In this document: in pieces, positions 1-12,500 of the stretch
Layout of the letters: each line of letters begins with the position of its first letter
Numbering within the stretch: position 1 is the first letter of the stretch
Assembly: GCA_936440205.1 (NCBI GenBank)
Contig: OW387133.1
Span: forward strand, 11,746,001 to 11,810,000
DNA: 64,000 bases
Reading direction: 5' to 3'
Source of the DNA: Lepidonotus clava
Lineage: Eukaryota; Annelida; Polychaeta; Phyllodocida; Polynoidae
The notes under the pieces: model-generated
Told to the model about the DNA's origin: nothing
Database searches by the model: none
Seen by the model: only the letters and a program-made list of their open reading frames with translations
Position numbers and translations under genes: made by a program

Positions 1-1290
1 CATTTCACCAGTCCATAGGCTAAGTCCACTCAGCTCACTCAACCAAATACCCTAGAAGGGTATCTATACCTATACCGCGTTCGGGAGTCTATGTTTGCGC
101 ATGCGTGGTCCTTTGGCGCCGGTGCCTGTGGGTGGACAAGCGCGACCCTTCAGCCTATCAGGACCCTCCCTTTTTCAAAATGGCACCGCCCACTGGGCTC
201 TCTCCCTAATGCGATATACCCAGGATATCAGCCATATGCAGGTCCTTACTCATGTATGATTTGAACAACTCTGTGTGCTAGGGGTTTGAGGTCCGTAGAT
301 CTATTATCACTACTAGCTACCTGCAGATTTACCCTCCACTATGTAGATCTAGTGCATGGAGGTCTCCTGCCTATATTTAGCAACAACCTGTTACACATAC
401 AGCCTACAGGGCACATTGCCCACCTGCCCGGGCAGGTAAAAATTTAGGTGGGGCAGGTAGAATTTGACACCAACCTGCTGAAAGGGCAGGTAAAAATGTC
501 TTGTAATAATGATTCAGTATTGGAGGGTAGATAACTTTTAGGATTGGGCAGGTAAAAGTAACTTTACCTGCACCTGCCTGACGGACAGCAACATAAAACC
601 CCTTAATGTTGAGCTCTGCCACATCATCTTAAGTGTGGAATGATGCTACATCAGTACAGTACTACTCTATGTAACTGATTAACACTATGGGGGATGAGTT
701 TTATTAGCTCTTTGATTGTGACACCCTAGAGGTTAAAAGAGCCACCTATTATGTCCTATATTGAAGCACACTTCCCTAGAAACCATACATTATCGATGGG
801 AGCCCTCTTTAAATCTCAAGACCCCTCTACGCTACTCATCTAGCCACATTCGGTTGTATCATCAGAGATAGGTTCAGAGAAAATGGTGCCAAGACACATG
901 CATATATATACAACAGATGCTTTAAGAGAATCCGGCCAAAAAGTTTCCAAATCAAACAGTAACCATACAAATTAACAGTCTGTGACATTGGCCATAGGCT
1001 GGTCGACCATCCAGGTTTAACAACAACCGGCATGTAGTGGGTTCTCCCAATGCATCCGTAGAGAACCATTTACCATTTTCAGTGCAAATATTTGGTGCAA
1101 CATGTGCATTTTGACTGTTGCCTCGAAACACTTCCTGCTCTGCAACCCAGGCTAGTACGTCTTGATGCCGTAGAAAATAGCTTTCATCCCACTTGCCAAG
1201 CAGAATTCACGTCTAGGACGTACAGATTTTACCTTAATTCTTAAACATAAGATTAGGTAGACTAACATGATGTTAATATTGTTTCTTCAG
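1..1290. other. GINS1 intron 1 / upstream flank, no exon seen
   Basis: This stretch lies 5' of the first readable GINS1 exon. The missing N-terminal exon (about 25 residues, starting near MFCEKA in the human protein) was looked for on the + strand and not found, so the segment is probably intron 1 with exon 1 left of the window. It holds a phrase-repeat relic near 407-590 (listed separately). The rest is AT-rich sequence in which I see nothing functional. The intron ends in a normal acceptor, TTTCTTCAG, just before 1291. Confidence 0.6.
407..590. repeat. Phrase-repeat transposon relic (GGCAGGTAAAA type)
   Basis: The block begins CAGGGCACATTGCC, a CAGGG start typical of hAT termini. It contains the phrase GGGCAGGTA four times (about 429, 450, 486 and 545), usually followed by AAA, and the reverse form TACCTGC near 565. 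No matching right-hand inverted repeat was found, so the right end is uncertain. It is most likely a truncated non-autonomous DNA element in which the repeated phrase acted as a subterminal transposase-binding site. That role is inferred from hAT biology. Confidence 0.45.
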
Positions 1291-3467
1291 GAGGACCAAG
1301 TTCGACAAATCTTGGAAGAAATGAGAGTGCTGTATGAACAGAATCAAAAAGAAGTGTAAGTTGCATTCCGTATTGATTTAGTATTTCCGTTACTGCGTAT
1401 ACAAGGCGTATTCGTTGGTTGATACACGGCATATCGATTCAGCCAATAACATTAAAAAATATTGGTATAACAGAAAACTTTCCATTTAGTATGCACATGA
1501 GTAGTCTTAAAAAGTCGATTTACAACAATATTTCCGTGTGTGTATTCTTTTAGGAGCCTAGCGTTAGGAGGAGAAACCCACTTATTTTCAAGCATCCAAC
1601 TAAGACACGCAGCTTTGGAGCGGAATAAAAGATGCCTCCTTGCCTATATGTAAGTTTGACGCGGTTTTTGGTACGAGTGTTCGTTTTTTCAGGGTAACAT
1701 AATAATATGTGGCTTTGATGATTCTAGAAAAGTGGTTGCATCAAATAGTCAAACATCTAAGAATTGTATGAATCAAAGAACATATTTTCAGAAACATATT
1801 TGGCTTCTATAAGGTGCATTTAATCAAATATAAAGCAGTCTGTTTTCCCGGCATTGCGGGCACATTCAATTAGATATTAGTATGCGGAATTCAGGAAATA
1901 TAGTCATAGAGTAGGGTAGGTGACTATTGACCCTTAATTGAGTATCTAAATGCGGCAATTTAAATAGTATAGCCTACGCTAATACCATATCCTGCAGCCC
2001 TAGGATTATATTACCTCAATATAGAGATTATTCTTCAAATAAACTATCCTACTTTAGACTTTAAGGTTTTAGAAGGGTACTATTTTCATTATATCATATT
2101 TTGTTTTCAGTGAAAAATAAGGATCGTCTCTTCTTTTTCAGTTACAACAGAGTACAGCTAATTGGACAAATGCGTTGGGAGTTTGGAAGTGTCCTTCCAG
2201 CAGAGATTAAATATAATCTTTCAGAATTGGAGGTAAGTTTTCATTTGTTCCTGTATAGCTACCATTTGAAATTTCATATAATTCAGATTCAATTCTCACT
2301 ACCCCGGATAGCTGATTTTCCAGTTATCAAAATACCTACAGTTTAATTTGGACGATTTAAAAAAAAAAAGTAATTGTTAGTTTTCAAACAATAGTATAGA
2401 GGTCGCTTATGTGTCACCACTTTTCGTTGGTATTCAATAAACCTATTTTTGCTATGGCTATATTATATAGTACTCTACATTTTGGAAGAAACCACTTTGT
2501 TAATAATGTGTATTGAATTAAATATTCTAACAAATAAAACTTCTTTAATTCCACAGGTACAATGGTTTAACAAATACAACAAATCCCTAGCAAATTACAT
2601 GCGGTCAATAGGAAGTCAAGGCGGGCTGGACCTGACCCAAGACATGAAGCCCCCAAAGACCTTGTATATAGAGGTTTGTATAACGTAGTCTCCCGATTCA
2701 AAACAGTGGTCATTTGACTATATGAGAGACTTCTCTCGTGTATTGAGTAAACTCCAATGATGGCGCATTTTAACATACCTCCTAGTGTTGCACATCTTTT
2801 GAGTTTCGTCAAGAGATTTTCCTATGCAGTCGGTGAAATGAGTATAGCACCAAACGTCTGAGGCCTGCATAAACTTGTTTTCTGGTCATGCATGACTGAT
2901 TTTAGTCGGCGCGCCATAAGTTAACGCCGAAACCATTTATTTAAGTATTATCATTAAGTTTCTGTATCTACAAACCTTTTCAGGTACGATGTTTGATAGA
3001 TCATGGTGAATTCGATACGCAAGACGGTAATGTTGTACTCCTGAAGAAGGACAGTCAGGTGAGCCCATTTATCAAAAATGGTGTATAATTTTGATAATTT
3101 TTGGATTGTTCAACCGAGATACCTGAAATACCTAGTAGTGTTATGATTAACTATGTTAAGTATAGTCACAGTTAGATAACTAACGATGTGAAGAATACTT
3201 TTTATTATTCATAAAATGCATTTCTTGATTTTTGAAAAAATGGGGGTTTTCTCAGTTCTGGGCGGACAGGAACAAAGAGAACCGATTTCTTTGCTTAAAT
3301 TTTCAATATCAACTTCAATGGATTCAAAAAGTGTTTTGATTAAGACTTTTCTTGTAATACGTACAGATTTTTCATCTATATTTTCTGTCCTTCAATAGCA
3401 TTTCCTGTTGCGGGCGGAGTGCGAACATCTCATACGGCAAGGCATCCTCGAGCACATAGTCCACTGA
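1291..3467 (+). CDS. GINS1: GINS complex subunit 1 (PSF1), 5'-partial
   Basis: PSF1 is one of four GINS subunits that join Cdc45 and MCM2-7 to form the CMG helicase at replication forks in the nucleus. Six exons were read: 1291-1355, 1554-1649, 2142-2232, 2557-2673, 2984-3058 and 3399-3467 (ends with TGA). Phases agree at every junction, each with GT-AG sites. Together they encode about 169 residues, against 196 in human; only the N-terminal exon is absent. Diagnostic stretches include [56 protein letters not shown] and LIRQGILEH, which follow human PSF1 almost residue for residue through the helical A domain and the small C-terminal B domain. No frameshift or stop interrupts it. Identity is essentially certain. 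The start codon lies outside the window or in an exon I could not see. Confidence 0.95.
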
Positions 3468-3665
3468 TCATCAGAACGCCTTACCCCGTGTATATACCTA
3501 TAGATGTGAATTACCAAAGTGTATTCTTCAAAAGATATTTCTCAATGCCAAGTTTTTATGTGTATAGAACAGGAAAAATGTTAGTTGATAAGAAACTGCT
3601 TTAACAATGCATTGTGTACAAGCAGTATAATACAGAGTTAATCCCTGATCTGCATATTGGAAGCC

Positions 3666-3671
3666 AATAAA
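3666..3671 (+). terminator. GINS1 polyadenylation signal
   Basis: A canonical AATAAA lies about 200 nt after the GINS1 stop codon, the expected distance for a short 3' UTR. It is the first AATAAA hexamer downstream on that strand. Cleavage would fall at roughly 3685-3700. Confidence 0.6.
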
Positions 3672-3818
3672 CAAATGAACAGGAGTACGTTTCTTTGTTG
3701 TGTATGAAAAAGTAAGCTCATCATTCATTGCATTCCACGTGGTTTGAAATTATTAGGATTGCAAAAGGTTTCTCGTGAATTGTTTAGGGGCTTCTATGAA
3801 GTAGGTACGCATCAAAGG

Positions 3819-4440
3819 CAGGGTTGCCACAGGTCAGGGAAAAGGCAGGGACATTTTTTCAAGGTCAGGGAAAAAAAGTCAAGGAATTTTGGGCTTGGTC
3901 AGGGAAAACTCACTGGAATTTTGAAAAATATCAGGGAAAATCGACCCTAGTCAGGGAAAAATAGGATTTCCAGATGTGTCATAGCTCCAACTTCAAATCA
4001 AATATCAGGTCACAAGAATCTGATTTGGTAAAACCTATCTTATAAATTGTGGCCCCTTGACAGGCATGTCGTAATTTCAAGGTGTGTTGCTGTGAGCAGT
4101 ATTACCTTGGCTATAAGAGTTGCTGAGAAAAAATTAAGGTACTGTATTCTGAAAGTCTGAGCCTAGATGGGAGTAGAAGACTTTTCCCTGAAAAACCTAA
4201 TTCTAGGGATGGTTCAACGCTGATTGGTGAAAGGATTTTCTTATCTTAATGGACAGTCAAATCATTTGTGGCGGTAGTAAACTCCACCCGCTGCTTGGGG
4301 GCGCCACCTCCTGGTGTCGTCATCAATGATGTCACAAATGCAACTGACCATGCCCACTCCGTTTTGAACTTATTGGTCAGGGAAAAACGGAATTTGTCAG
4401 GGAAATGTTAGGGAATTTTGACATCTCTGGTTTGTGGCAA
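3819..4440. mobile_element. Non-autonomous hAT-like element with GTCAGGGAAAA phrases
   Basis: It starts CAGGGTTGCCAC, a typical hAT-family terminus, and ends TTTGTGGCAA, the decayed complement (expected GTGGCAACCCTG). Inside, the phrase GTCAGGGAAAA or a one-base variant appears about seven times: five between 3833 and 3960 and two near 4376-4405. All copies face the same way and lie near the two ends. No reading frame of note is present. Phrase repeats close to the termini match the subterminal binding sites known from hAT transposases, so this looks like a transposase-less passenger element. No clear target-site duplication was found. Confidence 0.6.
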
Positions 4441-6905
4441 ACATGAAAGTGGGGTGGGGGGGGGGGGGTCTGACATTTTTTTAAATGTGTATGTGTACTT
4501 AACGGAACGTTCCATCGGAATGCACATTTTTCGGGTATTTGCGGGAACTCATTTCATGACTTCAGGCCATCCGATCTAATTTGACAGAAATCAAGGAAAA
4601 TGTACAATGCGCGAAAGATACGTTTATAGCAGTGACATGTTTTCGCGCACTGCCATAAATGCACTAAAATATGACGAGTATCAAAATGAAATCTAGCAAG
4701 TAGGATTGACTTCAACATGCGCTAAATTCTAATGACGAAAATATACCGTTGATTGTAGGAAGCGCGAACATAATATGTGCATTGTTTTTAGTGGTATGTG
4801 AACCGGTTATAATTATACACAGTAAAACGAACAACTGTTGTTTTCATTTAATTTATTCCCTAACGAGGGCAGCATTTAGCACTGTACAGAGTACAAAATT
4901 AATGTTTATGCAATAGATACAGTTTATGTACAGAGATAGTTACATCTTATACCGTTCAATGTCCATACATTCTCTCCAAAGACTCCTGACATCTGAACAA
5001 CTCCATTCTACTTGAACAGTATAAAAGCAATTAGTGCGCCTTTTATCATACATAGACCACCACCCTTTTGAAGCCTAGTTAAGGTATTCCTGTCCTATAT
5101 AGTATTTCTTTAATTCAGCACCGCGAATACGAAATACGTCACCGAGAGATGACCGTGGACTACCCGTCTGTTAGTTACTGTTAACATACAAACAGGCTTT
5201 AAAGTTATCAAGTCATAACCATGAGTGTACTACCCGTACCGGTACATGAATTCAAGAGAAGGGAATGGGGAGAATACTGCTTGGTGGTTAAATTTTTTTT
5301 ATGAGATGTTTCTATCGTCCTTCAAGGGTTAAATTATGTAAATATCATTAAAAAAATCTGGAAGACCGATAAGTGATTGTAATCACTGTAAAGCTATGAA
5401 CGTTGAGTTGAATTATCAAAATGTGAGCAAATATTCCATCCTGTGTACCGTTAATGATATGGTTTAGACTTAAACGGACTTGTCTTCTTCACAAACCAAA
5501 CATTTTAATCTATTTCCTTTTCATATTAAGTTAATTAACACTAAGTAGTTTTTACTACTGCAATGGGATTGTTGGTTTTATGATAGTTTGAGAAATTGTA
5601 CTGGAAAGTTGGCAGTATCGATATGTTAAACGATTTGGAGGTGTTTAAGTCTTCGAATTCACTAAAACGAACGGTTTTAGTGTTAGAACTCTTGCCTGTA
5701 TTTTGGTACAAAGTATAACAAAATTGGCACCATGAACTTTCGGTATGTATGACGATATATTGGCACATATCCTGAAAAGGACAGTTTTTTTTTATATGAA
5801 AAGGAAAAAATGCACCAGCAGTTCGAACTCAATAATCTCACCCAACCACAAATAGTAAATCCCTATACGTTAAAAATAGCTGATTAAGGTAAGTCAATAT
5901 GATGGCCATGAATTGTCAATAGGATCGCACTCACTCCACATTCTCATGCAATTCTCACACATTAAATAGCAGTAGAAAGTATGTACACGTTGACCCTTTA
6001 ACAAAGTCCCTGTCAGAGTTCAGAATCTGTACAACTTTCACACCTCACTCGAGCTCCCGCTCAATTTTTCTAACCGGGGAAGTAGTTTCTTCTCACCAAT
6101 CAGAGGCCACCAAGAAGTAAAGACTGGAAGACATGGACGTGGGCACATTACTCAACAAACAATAGGTAATGTTGGCACGAGGTAACGACAGGGCCCCAAG
6201 GTTTCTTTTCTCCACTACACAAATCAATGAAACCAAAGAAAAATAGGGAATAATCTAGCGGCCCTTGTACAAAACGAAATGTGTGGTTTGCACCTTTAAA
6301 TTTTCTTTCTTTACGTGATCTGATGAATAGCCCTGGCTTTGGTTTTACCCTTGACCGAAACGAAACTACCCATATAGGTAGACGAATTTTTCTGCAATAA
6401 TGAAGCACTGCTTCTTTTTTGTTTAACATACTGCCATAACTTATTGTATTTAGTGTGACAAGGGTAATCCTTTAGTCCAAAAGCTGGGGCTATACATATT
6501 CATTTTACTAATATTCTCTAGCCGAATATACTATGAAACAGTTTAAATTAAAAACCAAAGAAACAAACATTATTTCCAGTGAACACAACTTTGTTACAGA
6601 ACATTGCGCAGTCTTTAATCCGAGCTCACTCGAATTGCTTATCCTGAAACTCCAATAAAACTTTATGTTGCAACACAGCACACTGACATAAGTTACACAC
6701 ATCACCGGCTTGAACACCAACTTGTCCAACGTGCAGGCACCTCGTGATTTCATCGTTTTGATCTTGTCACTGCAGGTAAGACTATCCCACATATCCAGCA
6801 TTCTCTCTTGGTGAGAGACCACTCCACGCAGCCATAGCCCATCTCAGTCACAATTTGTGCTTTGACAGGCAGTCCTACCACACTGGTCGAGCAGGAACAG
6901 TTTTG

Positions 6906-7022
6906 TTTATTTCATACGCAGTAGATATTAGTCCATTTTTCTCTACAAATATTTGTTTAAAAAAAGTCTAAGTAGTTCACATTTTATAGCTGATTATGTT
7001 GATCTATATATTCCCTTTTATT
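6906..7022 (-). terminator. Candidate polyA signals of MAPKBP1/WDR62
   Basis: On the - strand there are two AATAAA hexamers downstream of the scaffold-gene stop codon, at 7017-7022 (about 320 nt after the stop) and 6906-6911 (about 430 nt after). Either could end the transcript. The sequence alone does not choose between them. Confidence 0.45.
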
Positions 7023-7339
7023 TTCACAATTTTCGTAATGATGTTATGTTACTATCTTTTAATCATAGATCCTGTCATCATGAACGAAGAATAAGAATTC
7101 AGCATGTTATAAACCCAATCGGCGTTAGTTTCTATGAACCCAAACACATCCGTGTACGTGGGGTTAGGCGGGACCGTGCAGTGTACACATATTGACGCTC
7201 CCTCTGAGGTTTGACCTATGGTATGGGACAGAGTAGCAGGCATTGGTCTGCGCGGGGTGCTGGCTGGGATATTGGTGGGTTATCTAGCGGAGTATTTGAC
7301 GCTGAGTTCCCACTCAGTGGGATATTTACACATGGCTGG

Positions 7340-9517
7340 CTATTGCAGCGCCTGGTCTATCCTAGACTTGAGAATGTCCAGGACCTGGTCTGAGAACTCC
7401 AGGACAGTCCGCTGGGCTGTTTGCCGGGCAGTGTCTATGACCACTTTGTCCAGGTGGGCCGAGGGACCGCTCGACCCGAGCGTGTCGTTTAATGTCGATT
7501 GTGCACAGATAAGCGAGTCTTTCAACAACTGTGATTGTTTCTTTTCCTTTGGCACCTGTGAATCGCAACAACGAAAACAGATTGTATTATATAATATTTC
7601 CAAACAATGGCGTGGTCCACATACAATATCATAAATATGAAACTGAAATGAAACAATTTTCTATTACTATATTGTGTAAACCAAAATTGACTTTTTGCAT
7701 AGGGTCACGCAATCGAAAAAACGTGCACGCATCCTAACTAAAATGGGATTTCATCTTTATAAATAATGATGCATATGATGACAAAGAAATTATCTGTTGC
7801 GAATACTTAAGATTTCTGCATTATCTTTCAAAGTGAATCATTACAGAAACACTGCTAAATTGTTGCCTAGAAAATACATGTACTATTACTCAATGTCTTA
7901 TACTACTCACCTTATTGAACGTTTGAATTGCCATTTCCAAGGCTCGTTGCAACTCTTCTGCAACCTTTTTACAGTCTTCATCATCTAATGAAACACAAAT
8001 GTTTAAATTGAAATTCATGCTCGGAAGCAGAAATAATGTTTTAAAAGTATGTATTACATTAGTCATTTCATTAAGTAGGCAGAAATACATTTTAGTGTAG
8101 GGAAATCGTGAAATAACGTTATCATGATACAGAGATGCCACTCTCGACTGATACAAATGTAGGAAAAGTAGGAAACACTTTTCATTTTATTCTAGAAGAA
8201 AGTAGGAGGGAAATAACCTTTAGGAACTGACCTGACATTGAATTCATATTTGAATAGGTTAAACTAACACAAAAAATACTCTAAAAAAGTTATTTAACTG
8301 AAGTAGGAAAAATTAATTGCACAATATAAAATAACCAAAAAGTAGGAATCCTACAAAAGTAATATCTAAACGTTCAATGCTCCTTTATCTCAAATATTTT
8401 TGGGAAAAAATGAGAGAAAATAAATATATGTTTAAATAGACCAAAACAATGCGTGAATTTGCACTCACCGGGTTCAGGTTCTGCTTGGAGGGTGACCTTG
8501 TTGACGGGCAGACTAAGGCGACTCCTGTCGGCGGGTGCCGGAGACGTCAACACCAGCTTGGCGCTGCTGCAAGAACCATTAGAGCTCGTTAGGTATAGCA
8601 ATGAATTATAGGTTCTAACAGTTCTAATGTGTAATTACATACAGTTAATGTGGGTCGTCTAAGTCAATACCGGAACACAATTATTGACCTGGAATGTGTG
8701 TAACCGACATGTACGATTCGTTTATTTCATTTTATTTATTTATTTTGTGTGTGTGCAAAACATGTACCTTTTATGCTAAAGTCGTGACATATGCAAGGAG
8801 TCTTTGGAGGATAACTAAGATTCAATTACAGTAGAATGGCCCCTTTTTGTAACATAACTGTTTTCAATGAGAAACAATCAACGTTTGGTTCAATAATTTA
8901 CAACACAGAAGGTGTCTGTGATGAGGTCTCATAACGTAGACATACATTGGCAAAGTTATTGTATGTATACACTGATTAACGTGTTTACTTCTTTGACAAG
9001 CTTTCGTGGCTGTCAAAAAGTCGTGACTTTTTCTGATTGTCTTTTTCCGACCATGACTCATACAGGTGAAAGTGGTGCATAATGGATATCCGTCTCAGGT
9101 AAAACCGAGTCATGTTTCACTCGGGCAGGACAGATCAGAGGCCCGCCTCACGGGCGGTGAACTCATTGTATCCCCACTGCCTTCCCTAATACTGTCTGAA
9201 AGTCACAAAGCTACCCCTTAAAGCACTTAGTCATAGCTTACGGATTCAGACCAGGTACTGCAATAGGTCTTTACTAAGCATTTTTTCCCTGCGTTAAACT
9301 ACAGGCATAGAGCTCTATGGTTTAACAGGGTAAACGTGGATATGTAAAACATGCTGGTATTATCACACAGGTAATTCCTGACCCCCAGCTTTAGTTAGTC
9401 AATTTCCCGACAACATGTGTGCAGGCACCCAAAGTCAATAGCATTACACGGTCCTACCTGACGTTTCTCTGGGGCGGCGCGTCGCCACTACTACTACTGC
9501 TACTGCTGGGGATTTTT
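7340..9517 (-). CDS. MAPKBP1: C-terminal helical exons of MAPKBP1/WDR62 (4 exons)
   Basis: The last four exons (9517-9458, 8566-8469, 7984-7911, 7555-7340) encode a short Ser run ([12 protein letters not shown]), then [15 protein letters not shown], then helices [19 protein letters not shown] and [20 protein letters not shown], ending [10 protein letters not shown] and TAG. In MAPKBP1 and WDR62 the C-terminal helices mediate homo- and hetero-oligomerisation, so a similar role is inferred here. The acceptor before 9517 is poor in pyrimidines. A second AG 13 nt further in would keep the frame unchanged only if the lost length were a multiple of three, which it is not, so 9517 is preferred by phase. 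Confidence 0.85.
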
Positions 9518-12500
9518 CTGATTACCATGTTGAGTTATTATTACAATATCGATCGATGGCTCTGATGGAAAACAAACGTTCCGCTCTTCCTCCCTGTGTA
9601 TGATTCCGTGTTTGTTTGTATTTGTAACGTTGTTGTTATTTCCTACTTCTATATCAGTAGAGATCCAGCCCTGGGTCTGTGGGAGTTAGATGAGCGCACT
9701 CACTGGCCGTGGTAAAGGCCGGTTTATTTACACCTGGATCAGTGGATGACGCGCGGCACCTGACGGCGGGCCGACCCTCCTACCTGCTGCGGGCTGGGCG
9801 AGTCTCTGAGAGCCGCCGCGGGTCGCATGGCACAGGCCCATCCAACGCCGCCGACCGCAACATAACTCTTTCACCCGGCTACCCCACTGGTATCCGCCTC
9901 ATTCAGAGTCACCCAGCAGCGAGAGCGGGAAATACTCCGAGCGTTAACAACGCTGAAATGTGGCGTGGTGGGGCTCGATACAGGGTGAATCAATATTGAA
10001 CTGGTTTGGTATGATAAAGAGTGGTTGTGTGGTGTTTTTTTGGCCGCCCCGCCCCGTGCAGACAGGGTTAAAGCTGTTTCGTGCTTGATGGGGGTCGGCC
10101 CCATCGCGTGGGCCGTTAATGTATTGTCGTGTTCCATTGGGCATATTCCCGTTGAACTAGGCCAGACATCTAAGCGTGGTTGTTCAACTACCCGCAGGTA
10201 ACGCTGTATACTGACATTTTGATTAATTATTCATTGTCAGTGCCATATGCTGTCACTATTAATACCGCCTAAAGCACCAGTGGGAATGTCTCATTTTCCT
10301 TGCTTTGTTTCATATAAAATATGTGAAATATTTAACTCTAAGTTAGAGTTAAATATTTCACATATTTTAGTCTAACTCATCGAAAGTAGGTTCGTGACAT
10401 CAGTTTGCTTCAGTACACATGAAATCAATACCAGATGTTTCAACCACAGTTGGTGGGCGTGGAGGTGTTAAAATAGCTGTTTTTTCCCATACAACAAAAT
10501 ACAAATAACTTTAGAGGGCGGCCAATTTCAGGTAAACTTTACCTAGATGCGCTATATATAGTTGTGTACAAGCAAACGCTGCCGGCCGAACCTTTTTCAA
10601 TGACCTGAAGTATAGTTCTATTTCACAGCTCACTTCATCAACTTTTGGCCCAGGTTGTTGGCACCGCGGCCACTTAGTGATCCGTCCTATCATCAGGTCA
10701 TCCACTCCGACATGCCAAGGTATGCCCCACAGCTAAGGCTTTCCTATATTCATGGGTACCGGAGCGCGAAGTGTTGGATCCGCCGTCCTCCGCTCCCTCC
10801 TCCCCAAGAGCCCTCCAGGCGCCCCCCCCCCCCCCAACCCGGGGGGGGGGGGGGGGGGGGGGGGGTTTACTCAGCATTTGGGTGTAGGTAACCACTGTGG
10901 AACTTCCCGCTCCATATTTTGGGATTTCTAGAAAGCTGACAGCTCCCCAAACAAGCTAATTCGAATCCACTGTTCATTTTTTTTGCCCCCCCCTCAGAGT
11001 TTTTAAACTCCAGAAAAAACCTGGGCAAACTGACCAATTAGCACATAATATGATATTCAGTTTCAATACTGAATGCATTATTGAATGCATCAACAGATAT
11101 GATTAACCCTTATTTTAGCGGGGAGGGGACAAGGGACCGCTCTCCCATTTTGTCAGTGCACCGCCACTGCTTCATAAGGTTGTGCCCATAGTGGATACCA
11201 AAACTACATCTGAGTACCCCCCCCCCCCCCCACGGGCCGCACACACTCCCCCCTCGACAACCCATTCCCGGCCCCCCTCCAGGTCTGTGCCATTAATGCA
11301 TACAGCCCTCAGCCACTTATGTAATTATTTAATCTACCCAAGTACCCTATGGTCCTTGTGGGGACGACCCTGCTGGACCCTGGCCTCCATCCAAATCACC
11401 AGGTAATCGTCGAGTGTTTCGTATTGCCATACAAGGCAACACAGTGCGTGGCAGGAGGGCATACTTTACTGATTTGATCTACCTGAGCCTATTAAATCTT
11501 TTTTTTTTAAGGACACGTTTGATCATATCGACGAAGCAGACCACGTTGATGCATTGCAAAATAGTATTTTGATTTACATGTTATTTTCTCACGTACCTGT
11601 ATCAAGTTTTAATACAAAATTAGCAATAAAATGTAATTCAAAAGGATGGACAAGTCATAACACTTTCATAAGAATATAGAATATTTTCCCCAAATGAAAA
11701 ATTTATTTTAGCGGTGTTCTGGTTATTCCAGCTTTACATTCCGTTGTCATAAAGTGCATTTTAAATTTATTGAATGTCTATACACGAGTTGGTGTGAACC
11801 TATTTCTTTCATAGTGAAAAGAAATCATAAATCTTCTCTAATCAAATGGCAAATCAGCAAAATATTTCAAAAGGTAAAATTCCTTGATGTGCATTAGTTC
11901 AGATGTCATTTCATCTTTCTTTTCTTGTGCATAAACTTTCATTTCAGAGATTAAAACACTTTAATTAAATGAACTGCACCAAAATATCAGAACAAACGTT
12001 GTCTTAATGCAAGCGTTAGATCTGTGGTGCCACCTTGTTTTACCTGTTGATGTGACTTTGTTGCACCTTTTACTTTTTCATTAAACATAAACACACACCT
12101 CCCTGAAATAGTTTACACATGGCTAGTACCCCAGTCATAGTTACCACCTTGTATCACAGTATGGAAAACTTTAAGATCCATCTGTTCAGAGGGATTACTG
12201 ACTGTTTACAGCGCCACCTGGTGAAAAATAAAATGTATTCCCTCGAAATCAACATGTCACTGTCACTTTATTCTATTATACGAAAAACAATGGACAGTGG
12301 AAGAAGCACACTACCACCACCTAGTGAGAAAAATAAAATTCTTGAAAATTCTTTCCATGGGTATGGGTATATGCCCAATTTCAATTAGGAATTTAGATAG
12401 TCGAGAAAGAAACCGTTCTTCAAGTTCAACAGGAACGCCAATGGTCAAGTCTCAATATACTCTGACAGATTCATTTCAACGGTGACCTTTACTACCTTTG

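Larger units (their letters stand above)
3468..7339. other. Convergent intergenic interval
   Basis: This separates the stop codons of two convergent genes. It should contain the GINS1 3' UTR at its left edge and the MAPKBP1/WDR62 3' UTR at its right edge (polyA candidates listed separately). A 0.6-kb phrase-repeat element occupies 3819-4440. Between about 4440 and 6900 the DNA is AT-rich with only short chance reading frames. A G-rich run sits near 4450. I see no gene, RNA or conserved motif in the remainder. Confidence 0.6.

Noticed and set aside
9709-9999. 96-codon + strand frame in the GC-rich intron island
   Set aside because: GC-rich DNA opens frames on both strands; no homology recognised and the host gene runs on the other strand.
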